Assembly: GCA_036172665.1 (NCBI GenBank)
Contig: CM069875.1
Span: forward strand, 16,151,806-16,215,805
DNA from: Prosopocoilus inquinatus
Taxonomy: Eukaryota; Arthropoda; Insecta; Coleoptera; Lucanidae
Direction: 5' to 3'
Length of the DNA stretch: 64,000 nucleotides
In this document: positions 23,401 through 36,990 of the stretch, one piece after another
Position numbering within the stretch: position 1 is the stretch's first letter
Layout: each line of letters begins with the position of its first letter
Notes under the pieces: generated by a model
The model's database searches: none
The model's input: the letters and a program-made list of their open reading frames with translations, nothing else
What the model was told of the DNA's origin: nothing
Position numbers and translations under genes: made by a program

Positions 23401-25439
23401 AAGCTGGAAATAGTTTTGAACGAAACAACACGTATTATCGTTGTTCCTGTGATGTATCTAATCGATCCTTACTCATCTATCATGTTATTTGGCGTTTGGA
23501 TGGGCTCCAGTAACTCTGAAGTGAGATAAGAAGTTCTCGGACGCAGCTGAAGCTGGAAATAGTTTTAAACGAAACAACACGCATTAGCGTTGCTCCTGTG
23601 ATGTATCTAATCGATCCTTACTCATCTGTCATGTTATTTGGCGTTTCGATGGACTCCAGTAACTTTGATGTGAGATACGAAATTTTCGGACGCAGCAGAA
23701 GCTGGAAATAGTTTTAAACGAAACAACACGCATTAGCGTTGTTCCTGTGATGTATCTAATCGATCCTTACTCATCTATCATGTTATTTGACGTTTGGATG
23801 GACTCCAGTAACTCTGATGTGAGATACAAAGATTTCGGACGCAGCAGAAGCCGGAAATAGTTTTCAACGAAACAACACGTATTAGCGTTGTTCCTGTGAT
23901 GTATCTAATCGATCCTTACTCATCTATCATGTTATTTGACGTTTGGATGGACTCCAGTATCTCTGATGTGAGATACTAAATTTTCGGACGCAGCAGAAGC
24001 TGGAAATAGTTTTAAACGAAACAACACGCATTAGCGTTGTTCCTGTGATGTATCTAATCGATCCTTACTCATCTATCATGTTATTTGACGTTTGGATGGA
24101 CTCCAGTAACTCTGATGTGAGATACAAAGATTTCGGACGCAGCAGAAGCCGGAAATAGTTTTCAACGAAACAACACGTATTAGCGTTGTTCCTGTGATGT
24201 ATCTAATCGATCCTTACTCATCTATCATGTTATTTGACGTTTGGATGGACTCCAGTATCTCTGATGTGAGATACTAAATTTTCGGACGCAGCAGAAGCTG
24301 GAAATAGTTTTAAACGAAACAACACGCATTAGCGTTGTTCCTGTGATGTAACTAAACGATCCTTACTTATCTAACATGTTATTTGACGTTTGGATGGACT
24401 CCAGTAAGTCTGATGTGAGGTAAGACGTTTTCGGACGCAGCAGAAGCTGGAAATAGTTTTAAACGAAACAACACGTATTAGCGTTGTTCCTGTGATGTAT
24501 CTAATCGATCCTTACTCATCTATCATGTTATTTGACGTTTGGATGGACTCCAGTAACTCTGATGTGAGATACGAAATTTTCGGACGCAGCACAAGCTGGA
24601 AATAGTTTTAAATGAAACAACACGCATTAGCGTTGTTCCTGTGATGTATGTAATCGATCCTTACTCATCTATCATGTTATTTGACGTTTGGATGGGCTCC
24701 AGTAACTCTGAAGTGAGATACGAAGTTCTCGGACGCAGCTGAAGCTGGAAATAGTTTTAAAAGAAACAACACGCATTATCGTTGTTCCCGTGATGTATCT
24801 AAACGATCCTTACTTATCTAACATGTTATTTGACGTTTGGATGGACTCCAGTAAGTCTGATGTGAGGTAAGACGTTTTCGGACGCAGCACAAGCTGGAAA
24901 TAGTTTTAAACGAAATAACACGTATTAGCGTTGTTCCTGTGATGTATTTAATCGATCCTTACTCATCTATCATGTTATTTGACGTTTGGATGGACTCCAG
25001 TAACTCTGATGTGAGATACAAAGATTTCGGACGCAGCAGAAGCTGGAAATAGTTTTCAACGAAACAACACGTATTAGCGTTGTTCCTGTGATGTATCTAA
25101 TCGATCCTTACTCATCTATCATGTTATTTGACGTTTGAACGGACTCCAGTAACTCTGATGTGAGATACAAAGTTCTCGGACGCAGCAGAAGCTGGAAATA
25201 GTTTTGAACGAAATAACACGTATTAGCGTTGTTCCTGTGATGTATCTAATCGATCCTTACTTATCTACTATGTTATTTGACGTTTCGATGGACTCCAGTA
25301 ACTCTGATGTGAGATACGAAATTTTCGGACGCAGCACAAGCTGGAAATAGTTTTAAATGAAACAACACTCATTAGCGTTGTTCCTGTGATGTATGTAATC
25401 GATCCTTACTCATCTATCATGTTATTTGACGTTTGGATG
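20371..25439 (+). repeat. Copy 1 of a ~5.07-kb duplication (offset 5609 bp)
   Basis: Identity with 25980-31048 begins just after the gttg(a/t)tcc difference near 20368 and ends where gatggg and gatgga differ near 25440. Shared private marks include the 53-bp deletion, 'gttgttcccg' at 24781, 'gatcgttactc' at 22572, 'gtaactaaacg', 'ggaggcagc' and 'gcagacgctgg'. The only differences noticed are 'gtatttaatcg' near 24947, and changes private to copy 2. The content is a shuffled set of A-like units, with the gccgg/tactaaa pair used several times. Confidence 0.9.
21893..21988 (+). repeat. Truncated unit, 96 bp (53-bp deletion), copy 1
   Basis: The unit runs from aacatg through 'cacaagctggaaatagttt' and then jumps to 'tactcatct' of its own end. 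Unit positions about 88-140 are missing, 53 bp. The two breakpoint sequences (gtttta and ccttac) share 'tta', so the junction has 3 bp of microhomology. The identical truncation is seen 5609 bp downstream. Confidence 0.95.
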
Positions 25440-25862
25440 GACTCCAGTAACTCTGATGTGAGATACAAAGATTTCGGACGCAGCAGAAGCTGGAAATAGT
25501 TTTCAACGAAACAACACGTATTAGCGTTGTTCCTGTGATGTATCTAATCGATCCTTACTCATCTATCATGTTATTTGACGTTTGAACGGACTCCAGTAAC
25601 TCTGATGTGAGATACAAAGTTCTCGGACGCAGCAGAAGCTGGAAATAGTTTTGAACGAAATAACACGTATTAGCGTTGTTCCTGTGATGTATCTAATCGA
25701 TCCTTACTTATCTACTATGTTATTTGACGTTTCGATGGACTCCAGTAACTCTGATGTGAGATACGAAATTTTCGGACGCAGCACAAGCTGGAAATAGTTT
25801 TAAACGAAACAACACGCATTAGCGTTGTTCCTGTGATGTAACTAAACGATCCTTACTTATCT
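24969..25862 (+). repeat. 3-unit tandem duplication (447 bp)
   Basis: Units at 24969 (aaagattt), 25118 (gaacgg) and 25267 (ctactatg with cacaag) are repeated at 25416, 25565 and 25714. The second copy is absent from the downstream 5.07-kb copy, which continues at the equivalent point with a gatggg unit. It sits between the two large copies and accounts for most of the about 540 bp separating them. Confidence 0.8.
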
Positions 25863-25979
25863 AACATGTTATTTGACGTTTGGATGGACTCCAGTAAGTC
25901 TGATGTGAGGTAAGACGTTTTCGGACGCAGCAGAAGCTGGAAATAGTTTTCAACGAAACAACACGTATTAGCGTTGTTC

Positions 25980-28900
25980 CTGTGATGTATCTAATCGATC
26001 CTTACTCATCTATCATGTTATTTGACGTTTGGATGGACTCCAGTAACTCTGATGTGAGATACAAAGATTTCGGACGCAGCAGAAGCCGGAAATAGTTTTC
26101 AACGAAACAACACGTATTAGCGTTGTTCCTGTGATGTATCTAATCGATCCTTACTCATCTATCATGTTATTTGACGTTTGGATGGACTCCAGTATCTCTG
26201 ATGTGAGATACTAAATTTTCGGACGCAGCAGAAGCTGGAAATAGTTTTAAACGAAACAACACGCATTAGCGTTGTTCCTGTGATGTAACTAAACGATCCT
26301 TACTTATCTAACATGTTATTTGACGTTTGGATGGACTCCAGTAAGTCTGATGTGAGGTAAGACGTTTTCGGACGCAGCAGAAGCTGGAAATAGTTTTAAA
26401 CGAAACAACACGTATTAGCGTTGTTCCTGTGATGTATCTAATCGATCCTTACTCATCTATCATGTTATTTGGCGTTTCGATGGACTCCAGTAACTCTGAT
26501 GTGAGATACGAAATTTTCGGACGCAGCAGAAACTGGAAATAGTTTTAAATGAAACAACACGCATTAGCGTTGTTCCTGTGATGTATCTAATCGATCCTTA
26601 CTCATCTATCATGTTATTTGATGTTTGAATGGACTCCAGTAACTCTGATGTGAGATACAAAGTTTTCGGACGCAGCAGAAGCTGGAAATAGTTTTGAACG
26701 AAACAACACGTATTATCGTTGTTCCTGTGATGTATCTAATCGATCCTTACTCATCTATCATGTTATTTGGCGTTTGGATGGGCTCCAGTAACTCTGAAGT
26801 GAGATAAGAAGTTCTCGGACGCAGCTGAAGCTGGAAATAGTTTTAAACGAAACAACACGCATTAGCGTTGCTCCTGTGATGTATCTAATCGATCCTTACT
26901 CATCTATCATGTTATTTGGCGTTTCGATGGACTCCAGTAACTCTGAAGTGAGATAAGAAGTTCTCGGACGCAGCTGAAGCTGGAAATAGTTTTAAACGAA
27001 ACAACACGCATTAGCGTTGCTCCTGTGATGTATCTAATCGATCCTTACTCATCTATCAAGTTATTTGGCGTTTCGATGGACTCCAGTAACTTTGATGTGA
27101 GATACGAAATTTTCGGACGCAGCAGAAGCTGGAAATAGTTTTAAACGAAACAACACGCATTAGCGTTGTTCCTGTGATGTATCTAATCGATCCTTACTCA
27201 TCTATCATGTTATTTGACGTTTGGATGGACTCCAGTAACTCTGATGTGAGATACAAAGATTTCGGAGGCAGCAGAAGCCGGAAATAGTTTTCAACGAAAC
27301 AACACGTATTAGCGTTGTTCCTGTGATGTATCTAATCGATCCTTACTCATCTATCATGTTATTTGACGTTTGGATGGACTCCAGTATCTCTGATGTGAGA
27401 TACTAAATTTTCGGACGCAGCAGAAGCTGGAAATAGTTTTAAACGAAACAACACGCATTAGCGTTGTTCCTGTGATGTATCTAAACGATCCTTACTTATC
27501 TAACATGTTATTTGACGTTTGGATGGACTCCAGTAACTCTGATGTGAGATACGAAATTTTCGGACGCAGCACAAGCTGGAAATAGTTTTACTCATCTATC
27601 ATGTTATTTGACGTTTGGATGGACTCCAGTAACTCTGATGTGAGATACAAAGATTTCGGACGCAGCAGAAACTGGAAATAGTTTTCAACGAAACAACACG
27701 TATTAGCGTTGTTCCTGTGATGTATCTAATCGATCCTTACTCATCTATCATGTTATTTGACGTTTGAACGGACTCCAGTAACTCTGATGTGAGATACAAA
27801 GATTTCGGACGCAGCAGAAACTGGAAATAGTTTTCAACGAAACAACACGTATTAGCGTTGTTCCTGTGATGTATCTAATCGATCCTTACTCATCTATCAT
27901 GTTATTTGATGTTTGAATGGACTCCTGTAACTCTGATGTGAGATACAAAGTTCTCGGACGCAGCAGACGCTGGAAATAGTTTTGAACGAAACAACACGTA
28001 TTAGCGTTGTTCCTGTGATGTATCTAATCGATCCTTACTCATCTATCATGTTATTTGGCGTTTGGATGGGCTCCAGTAACTCTGAAATGAGATAAGAAGT
28101 TCTCGGACGCAGCTGAAGCTGGAAATAGTTTTAAACGAAACAACACGCATTAGCGTTGCTCCTGTGATGTATCTAATCGATCGTTACTCATCTATCATGT
28201 TATTTGGCGTTTCGATGGACTCCAGTAACTTTGATGTGAGATACGAAATTTTCGGACGCAGCAGAAGCTGGAAATAGTTTTAAACGAAACAACACGCATT
28301 AGCGTTGTTCCTGCGATGTATCTAATCGATCCTTACTCATCTATCATGTTATTTGACGTTTGGATGGACTCCAGTAACTCTGATGTGAGATACAAAGATT
28401 TCGGACGCAGCAGAAGCCGGAAATAGTTTTCAACGAAACAACACGTATTAGCGTTGTTCCTGTGATGTATCTAATCGATCCTTACTCATCTATCATGTTA
28501 TTTGACGTTTGGATGGACTCCAGTATCTCTGATGTGAGATACTAAATTTTCGGACGCAGCAGAAGCTGGAAATAGTTTTAAACGAAACAACACGCATTAG
28601 CGTTGTTCCTGTGATGTAACTAAACGATCCTTACTTATCTAACATGTTATTTGACGTTTGGATGGACTCCAGTAAGTCTGATGTGAGGTAAGACGTTTTC
28701 GGACGCAGCAGAAGCTGGAAATAGTTTTAAACGAAACAACACGTATTAGCGTTGTTCCTGTGATGTATCTAATCGATCCTTACTCATCTATCATGTTATT
28801 TGGCGTTTCGATGGACTCCAGTAACTCTGATGTGAGATACGAAATTTTCGGACGCAGCAGAAACTGGAAATAGTTTTAAATGAAACAACACGCATTAGCG

Positions 28901-31048
28901 TTGTTCCTGTGATGTATCTAATCGAGCCTTACTCATCTATCATGTTATTTGATGTTTGAATGGACTCTAGTAACTCTGATGTGAGATACAAAGTTTTCGG
29001 ACGCAGCAGAAGCTGGAAATAGTTTTGAACGAAACAACACGTATTATCGTTGTTCCTGTGATGTATCTAATCGATCCTTACTCATCTATCATGTTATTTG
29101 GCGTTTGGATGGGCTCCAGTAACTCTGAAGTGAGATAAGAAGTTCTCGGACGCAGCTGAAGCTGGAAATAGTTTTAAACGAAACAACACGCATTAGCGTT
29201 GCTCCTGTGATGTATCTAATCGATCCTTACTCATCTGTCATGTTATTTGGCGTTTCGATGGACTCCAGTAACTTTGATGTGAGATACGAAATTTTCGGAC
29301 GCAGCAGAAGCTGGAAATAGTTTTAAACGAAACAACACGCATTAGCGTTGTTCCTGTGATGTATCTAATCGATCCTTACTCATCTATCATGTTATTTGAC
29401 GTTTGGATGGACTCCAGTAACTCTGATGTGAGATACAAAGATTTCGGACGCAGCAGAAGCCGGAAATAGTTTTCAACGAAACAACACGTATTAGCGTTGT
29501 TCCTGTGATGTATCTAATCGATCCTTACTCATCTATCATGTTATTTGACGTTTGGATGGACTCCAGTATCTCTGATGTGAGATACTAAATTTTCGGACGC
29601 AGCAGAAGCTGGAAATAGTTTTAAACGAAACAACACGCATTAGCGTTGTTCCTGTGATGTATCTAATCGATCCTTACTCATCTATCATGTTATTTGACGT
29701 TTGGATGGACTCCAGTAACTCTGATGTGAGATACAAAGATTTCGGACGCAGCAGAAGCCGGAAATAGTTTTCAACGAAACAACACGTATTAGCGTTGTTC
29801 CTGTGATGTATCTAATCGATCCTTACTCATCTATCATGTTATTTGACGTTTGGATGGACTCCAGTATCTCTGATGTGAGATACTAAATTTTCGGACGCAG
29901 CAGAAGCTGGAAATAGTTTTAAACGAAACAACACGCATTAGCGTTGTTCCTGTGATGTAACTAAACGATCCTTACTTATCTAACATGTTATTTGACGTTT
30001 GGATGGACTCCAGTAAGTCTGATGTGAGGTAAGACGTTTTCGGACGCAGCAGAAGCTGGAAATAGTTTTAAACGAAACAACACGTATTAGCGTTGTTCCT
30101 GTGATGTATCTAATCGATCCTTACTCATCTATCATGTTATTTGACGTTTGGATGGACTCCAGTAACTCTGATGTGAGATACGAAATTTTCGGACGCAGCA
30201 CAAGCTGGAAATAGTTTTAAATGAAACAACACGCATTAGCGTTGTTCCTGTGATGTATGTAATCGATCCTTACTCATCTATCATGTTATTTGACGTTTGG
30301 ATGGGCTCCAGTAACTCTGAAGTGAGATACGAAGTTCTCGGACGCAGCTGAAGCTGGAAATAGTTTTAAAAGAAACAACACGCATTATCGTTGTTCCCGT
30401 GATGTATCTAAACGATCCTTACTTATCTAACATGTTATTTGACGTTTGGATGGACTCCAGTAAGTCTGATGTGAGGTAAGACGTTTTCGGACGCAGCACA
30501 AGCTGGAAATAGTTTTAAACGAAATAACACGTATTAGCGTTGTTCCTGTGATGTATCTAATCGATCCTTACTCATCTATCATGTTATTTGACGTTTGGAT
30601 GGACTCCAGTAACTCTGATGTGAGATACAAAGATTTCGGACGCAGCAGAAGCTGGAAATAGTTTTCAACGAAACAACACGTATTAGCGTTGTTCCTGTGA
30701 TGTATCTAATCGATCCTTACTCATCTATCATGTTATTTGACGTTTGAACGGACTCCAGTAACTCTGATGTGAGATACAAAGTTCTCGGACGCAGCAGAAG
30801 CTGGAAATAGTTTTGAACGAAATAACACGTATTAGCGTTGTTCCTGTGATGTATCTAATCGATCCTTACTTATCTACTATGTTATTTGACGTTTCGATGG
30901 ACTCCAGTAACTCTGATGTGAGATACGAAATTTTCGGACGCAGCACAAGCTGGAAATAGTTTTAAATGAAACAACACTCATTAACGTTGTTCCTGTGATG
31001 TATGTAATCGATCCTTACTCATCTATCATGTTATTTGACGTTTGGATG
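25980..31048 (+). repeat. Copy 2 of the ~5.07-kb duplication (offset 5609 bp)
   Basis: Near-identical to 20371-25439. Substitutions private to this copy are 'tcgagcc' near 28925 and 'cattaacg' near 30984; at both sites the 20-25 kb copy and the 38-41 kb copy carry the common base. The unit just before it (25863) is a chimera of gtaagacg at its start and gttttcaacg at its end, marking the junction. From about 28170 it is also the start of the 9989-bp duplicated block, so 28.2-31.0 kb exists three times in the window. Confidence 0.9.
27502..27597 (+). repeat. Truncated unit, 96 bp (53-bp deletion), copy 2
   Basis: Same 53-bp deletion with the same tta junction as at 21893-21988, exactly 5609 bp away. 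Shared by descent through the duplication. Confidence 0.95.
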
Positions 31049-31769
31049 GGCTCCAGTAACTCTGAAGTGAGATACGAAGTTCTCGGACGCAGCTGAAGCT
31101 GGAAATAGTTTTAAACGAAACAACACGCATTAGCGTTGTTCCTGTGATGTATCTAATCGATCCTTACTCATCTATCATGCTATTTGGCGTTTCGATGGAC
31201 TCCAGTAACTTTGATGTGAGATACGAAATTTTCGGACGCAGCAGAAGCTGGAAATAGTTTTAAACGAAACAACACGCATTAGCGTTGTTCCTGTGATGTA
31301 TCTAATCGATCCTTACTCATCTATCATGTTATTTGGCGTTTCGATGGACTCCAGTAACTCTGATGTGAGATACGAAATTTTCGGACGCAGCACAAGCTGG
31401 AAATAGTTTTGAACGAAACAACACGTATTATCGTTGTTCCTGTGATGTATCGAATCGATCCTTACTCATCTATCATGTTATTTGGCGTTTGGATGGGCTC
31501 CAGTAACTCTGAAGTGAGATAAGAAGTTCTCGGACGCAGCTGAAGCTGGAAATAGTTTTAAACGAAACAACACGCATTAGCGTTGCTCCTGTGATGTATC
31601 TAATCGATCCTTACTCATCTATCATGTTATTTGGTGTTTCGATGGACTCCAGTAACTTTGATGTGAGATACGAAATTTTCGGACGCAGCAGAAGCTGGAA
31701 ATAGTTTTAAACGAAACAACACGCATTAGCGTTGTTCCTGTGATGTATCTAATCGATCCTTACTCATCT

Positions 31770-34755
31770 ATCATGTTATTTGACGTTTGGATGGACTCCA
31801 GTAACTCTGATGTGAGATACAAAGATTTCGGACGCAGCAGAAGCCGGAAATAGTTTTCAACGAAACAACACGTATTAGCGTTGTTCCTGTGATGTATCTA
31901 ATCGATCCTTACTCATCCATCATGTTATTTGACGTTTGGATGGACTCCAGTATCTCTGATGTGAGATACTAAATTTTCGGACGCAGCAGAAGCTGGAAAT
32001 AGTTTTAAACGAAACAACACGCATTAGCGTTGTTCCTGTGATGTATCTAAACGATCCTTAATAATCTAACATGTTATTTGACGTTTGGATGGACTCCAGT
32101 AAGTCTGATGTGAGGTAAGACGTTTTCGGACGCAGCAGAAGCTGGAAATAGTTTTAAACGAAACAACACGTATTAGCGTTGTTCCTGTGATGTATCTAAT
32201 CGATCCTTACTCATCTATCATGTTATTTGACGTTTGGATGGACTCCAGTAACTCTGATGTGAGATACGAAATTTTCGGACGCAGCACAAGCTGGAAATAG
32301 TTTTAAATGAAACAACACGCATTAGCGTTGTTCCTGTGATGTATGTAATCGATCCTTACTCATCTATCATGTTATCTGACGTTTGGATGGGCTCCAGTAA
32401 CTCTGAAGTGAGATACGAAGTTCTCGGACGCAGCTGAAGCTGGAAATAGTTTTAAAAGAAACAACACGCATTAGCGTTGTTCCTGTGATGTATCTAAACG
32501 ATCCTTACTTATCTAACATGTTATTTGACGTTTGGATGGACTCCAGTAAGTCTGATGTGAGGTAAGACGTTTTCGGACGCAGCAGAAGCTGGAAATAGTT
32601 TTAAACGAAATAACACGTATTAGCGTTGTTCCTGTGATGTATCTAATCGATCCTTACTTATCTACTATGTTATTTGACGTTTCGATGGACTCCAGTAACT
32701 CTGATGTGAGATATGAAATTTTCGGACGCAGCACAAGCTGGAAATAGTTTTAAATGAAACAACACTCATTAGCGTTGTTCCTGTGATGTATGTAATCGAT
32801 CCTTACTCATCTATCATGTTATTTGACGTTTGGATGGGCTCCAGTAACTCTGAAGTGAGATACGAAGTTCTCGGACGCAGCTGAAGCTGGAAATAGTTTT
32901 AAACGAAACAACACGCATTAGAGTTGTTCCTGTGATGTATCTAATCGATCCTTACTCATCTATCATGTTATTTGGCGTTTCGATGGACTCCAGTAACTCT
33001 GATGTGAGATACGAAATTTTCGGACGCAGCAGAAACTGGAAATAGTTTTAAATGAAACAACACGCATTAGCGTTGTTCCTGTGATGTATCTAATCGATCC
33101 TTACTCATCTATCATGTTATTTGATGTTTGAATGGACTCCAGTAACTCTGATGTGAGATACAAAGTTCTCGGACGCAGCAGAAGCTGGAAATAGTTTTGA
33201 ACGAAACAACACGTATTAGCGTTGTTCCTGTGATGTATCTAATCGATCCTTACTCATCTATCATGTTATTTGGCGTTTGGATGGGCTCCAGTAACTCTGA
33301 AGTGAGATAAGAAGTTCTCGGACGCAGCTGAAGCTGGAAATAGTTTTAAACGAAACAACACGCATTAGCGTTGCTCCTGTGATGTATCGATCCTTACTCG
33401 ATCCTTACTCATCTATCATGTTATTGGGCGTTTCGATGGACTCCAGTAACTTTGATGTGAGATACGAAATTTTCGGACGCAGCAGAAGCTGGAAATAGTT
33501 TTAAACGAAACAACACGCATTAGCGTTGTTCCTGTGATGTATCTAATCGATCCTTACTCATCTATCATGTTATTTGAAGTTTGGATGGACTCCAGTAACT
33601 CTGATGTGAGATACGAAATTTTCGGACGCAGCAGAAGCTGGAAATAATTTTAAATGAAACAACACGCATTAGCGTTGTTCCTGTGATGTATCTAATCGAT
33701 CCTTACTCATCTATCATGTTATTTGACGTTTGGATGGACTCCAGTAACTCTGATGTGAGATACAAAGTTATCGGACGCAGCAGAAGCTGGAAATAGTTTT
33801 GAACGAAACAACACGTATTAGCGTTGTTCCTGTGCTGTATCTAATCGATCCTTACTTATCTATCATGTTATTTGATGTTTCGATGGACTCCAGTAACTCT
33901 GATGTGAGATACGACGTTTTCGGACGCAGCAGAAGCTGGAAATAGTTTTAAACGAAACAACAAGTATTAGCGTTGTTGATGTGATGTATCTAATCGATCC
34001 TTACTCATCTATCATGTTATTTGACGTTTGGATGTACTCCAGTAACTCTGATGTGAGATACAAAGATTTCGGACGCAGCAGAAGCTGGAAATAGTTTTCA
34101 ACGAAACAACACGTATTAGCGTTGTTCCTGTGATGTATCTAATCGATCCTTACTTAGCTACTATGTTATTTGACGTTTCGATGGACTCCAGTAACTCTGA
34201 TGTGAGATACGAAATTCTCGGACGCAGCAGAAGCTGGAAATAGTTTTCAACGAAACAACACGCATTAGCGTTGTTTCTGTGATGTATCTAATCGATCCTT
34301 ACTCATCTATCATGTTATTTGACGTTTCGACGGACTCTAGTAACTCTGATGTGAGATACGAAGTTTTTGGACGCAGCAGGAGCTGGAAATAGTTTTAAAC
34401 GAAACAACACGTATTAGCGTTGTTCCTGTGATGTATCTAATCGATCCTTACTCATCTATCATGTTATTTGACGTTTGGATGGACTCCAGTATCTCTGATG
34501 TGAGATACGAAATTTTCGGACGCAGCAGAAGCTGGAAATAGTTTTAAATGAAACAACACGCATTAGCGTTGTTCCTGTGATGTATCTAATCGATCCTTAC
34601 TCATCTATCATGTTATTTGACGTTTCGATGGACTCCAGTAACTCTGATGTGAGATACGAAATTTTCGGACGCAGCAGAAGCTGGAAATAATTTTAAATGA
34701 AACAACACGCATTAGCGTTGTTCCTGTGATGTATCTAATCGATCCTTACTCATCT
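31770..34755 (+). repeat. Module A copy, 20 units, with a +6-bp unit
   Basis: Order: gaagccgg, tactaaa, gtaagacg (with aataatct), cacaag, tctgacg, gtaagacg, ctactatg, gatggg, aaactgg, gatgtttgaatgg, ggcgtttggatggg, an additional ggcg/aactttg unit, aataatttt, gttatcgg, gttgatg, gatgtactcc, ttagctac, gacggactctag, tatctctg, cgatgg. Length is 20 x 149 + 6. Compared with the 19-unit form at 56963 the extra unit is the one after the +6-bp rearrangement. Confidence 0.85.
33260..33414 (+). repeat. Lengthened unit, 155 bp (+6), copy 1
   Basis: Near the unit end, 'gtatctaatcgatccttactc' is replaced by 'gtatc' followed by two copies of gatccttactc. This equals a loss of 5 bp (taatc) between two atc triplets and a tandem gain of 11 bp, net +6. 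It looks like one complex event, for example template switching. Confidence 0.93.
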
Positions 34756-36990
34756 ATCATGTTATTTGACGTTTCAATGGACTCCAGTAACTCTGAAGTG
34801 AGATAAGAAGTTCTCGGACGCAGCTGAAGTTGGAAATAGTTTTAAACGAAAGAACACGCATTAGCGTTGTTCCTGTGATGTATCTAATCGATCCTTACTC
34901 ATCTATCATGTTATTTGGCGTTTCGATGGACTCCAGTAACTTTGATGTGAGATACGAAATTTTCGGACGCAGCAGAAGCTGGAAATAGTTTTAAACGAAA
35001 CAACACGCATTAGCGTTGTTCCTGTGATGTATCTAATCGATCCTTACTCATCTATCATGTTATTTGACGTTTGGATGGACTCCAGTAACTCTGATGTGAG
35101 ATACAAAGTTATCGGACGCAGCAGAAGCTGGAAATAGTTTTGAACGAAACAACACGTATTAGCGTTGTTCCTGTGCTGTATCTAATCGATCCTTACTTAT
35201 CTATCGTGTTATTTGATGTTTCGATGGACTCCAGTAACTCTGATGTGAGATACGACGCTTTCGGACGCAGCAGAAGCTGGAAATAGTTTTAAACGAAACA
35301 ACAAGTATTAGCGTTGTTGATGTGATGTATCTAATCGATCCTTACTCATCTATCATGTTATTTGACGTTTGGATGTACTCCAGTAACTCTGATGTGAGAT
35401 ACAAAGATTTCGGACGCAGCAGAAGCTGGAAATAGTTTTCAACGAAACAACACGTATTAGCGTTGTTCCTGTGATGTATCTAATCGATCCTTACTCATCT
35501 ATCATGTTATTTGATGTTTGAATGGACTCCAGTAACTCTGATGTGAGATACAAAGTTCTCGGACGCAGCAGAAGCTGGAAATGGTTTTGAACGAAACAAC
35601 ACGTATTAGCGTTGTTCCTGTGATGTATCTAATCGATCCTTACTCATCTATCATGTTATTTGGCGTTTGGATGGGCTCCAGTAACTCTGAAGTGAGATAA
35701 GAAGTTCTCGGACGCAGCTGAAGCTGGAAATAGTTTTAAACGAAACAACACGCATTAGCGTTGTTCCTGTGATGTATCTAATCGATCCTTACTCATCTAT
35801 CATGTTATTTGGCGTTTCGATGGACTCCAGTAACTTTTATGTGAGATACGAAATTTTCGGACGCAGCAGAAGCTGGAAATAGTTTTAAACGAAACAACAC
35901 GCATTAGCGTTGTTCCTGTGATGTATCTAATCGATCCTTACTCATCTATCATGTTATTTGACGTTTGGATGGACTCCAGTAACTCTGATGTGAGATACAA
36001 AGTTATCGGACGCAGCAGAAGCTGGAAATGGTTTTGAACGAAACAACACGTATTAGCGTTGTTCCTGTGCTGTATCTAATCGATCCTTACTTATCTATCA
36101 TGTTATTTGATGTTTCGATGGACTCCAGTAACTCTGATGTGAGATACGACGTTTTCGGACGCAGCAGAAGCTGGAAATAGTTTTAAACGAAACAACAAGT
36201 ATTAGCGTTGTTGATGTGATGTATCTAATCGATCCTTACTCATCTATCATGTTATTTGACGTTTGGATGGACTCCAGTAACTCTGATGTGAGATACAAAG
36301 GTTTCGGACGCAGCAGAAGCTGGAAATAGTTTTCAACGAAACAACACGTATTAGCGTTGTTCCTGTGATGTATCTAATCGATCCTTACTTAGCTACTATG
36401 TTATTTGACGTTTCGATGGACTCCAGTAACTCTGATGTGAGATACGAAATTCTCGGACGCAGCAGAAGCTGGAAATAGTTTTCAACGAAACAACACGCAT
36501 TAGCGTTGTTTCTGTGATGTATCTAATCGATCCTTACTCATCTATCATGTTATTTGACGTTTCGACGGACTCTAGTAACTCTGATGTGAGATACGAAGTT
36601 TTTGGACGCAGCAGGAGCTGGAAATAGTTTTAAACGAAACAACACGTATTAGCGTTGTTCCTGTGATGTATCTAATCGATCCTTACTCATCTATCATGTT
36701 ATTTGACGTTTGGATGGACTCCAGTATCTCTGATGTGAGATACGAAATTTTCGGACGCAGCAGAAGCTGGAAATAGTTTTAAATGAAACAACACGCATTA
36801 GCGTTGTTCCTGTGATGTATCTAATCGATCCTTACTCATCTATCATGTTATTTGACGTTTCGATGGACTCCAGTAACTCTGATGTGAGATACGAAATTTT
36901 CGGACGCAGCAGAAGCTGGAAATAATTTTAAATGAAACAACACGCATTAGCGTTGTTCCTGTGATGTATCTAATCGATCCTTACTCATCT
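34756..36990 (+). repeat. Module B, complete 15 units (2235 bp)
   Basis: Order: tcaatgg/cgaaagaacacg, ggcg/aactttg, gttatcgg, tatcgtg with gacgctttc and gttgatg, gatgtactcc, gatgtttgaatgg/aaatgg, ggcgtttggatggg, ggcg/acttttatg, gttatcgg/aaatgg, gacgttttc with gttgatg, aaaggttt, ttagctac, gacggactctag, tatctctg, cgatgg/aataatttt. The next B copy starts exactly 2235 bp downstream. The order partly repeats inside itself (gttatcgg-gttgatg pairs at units 3-4 and 9-10), and the A tail (gttatcgg to cgatgg) equals B units 9-15 with small changes, so B and A share ancestry. Confidence 0.88.
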
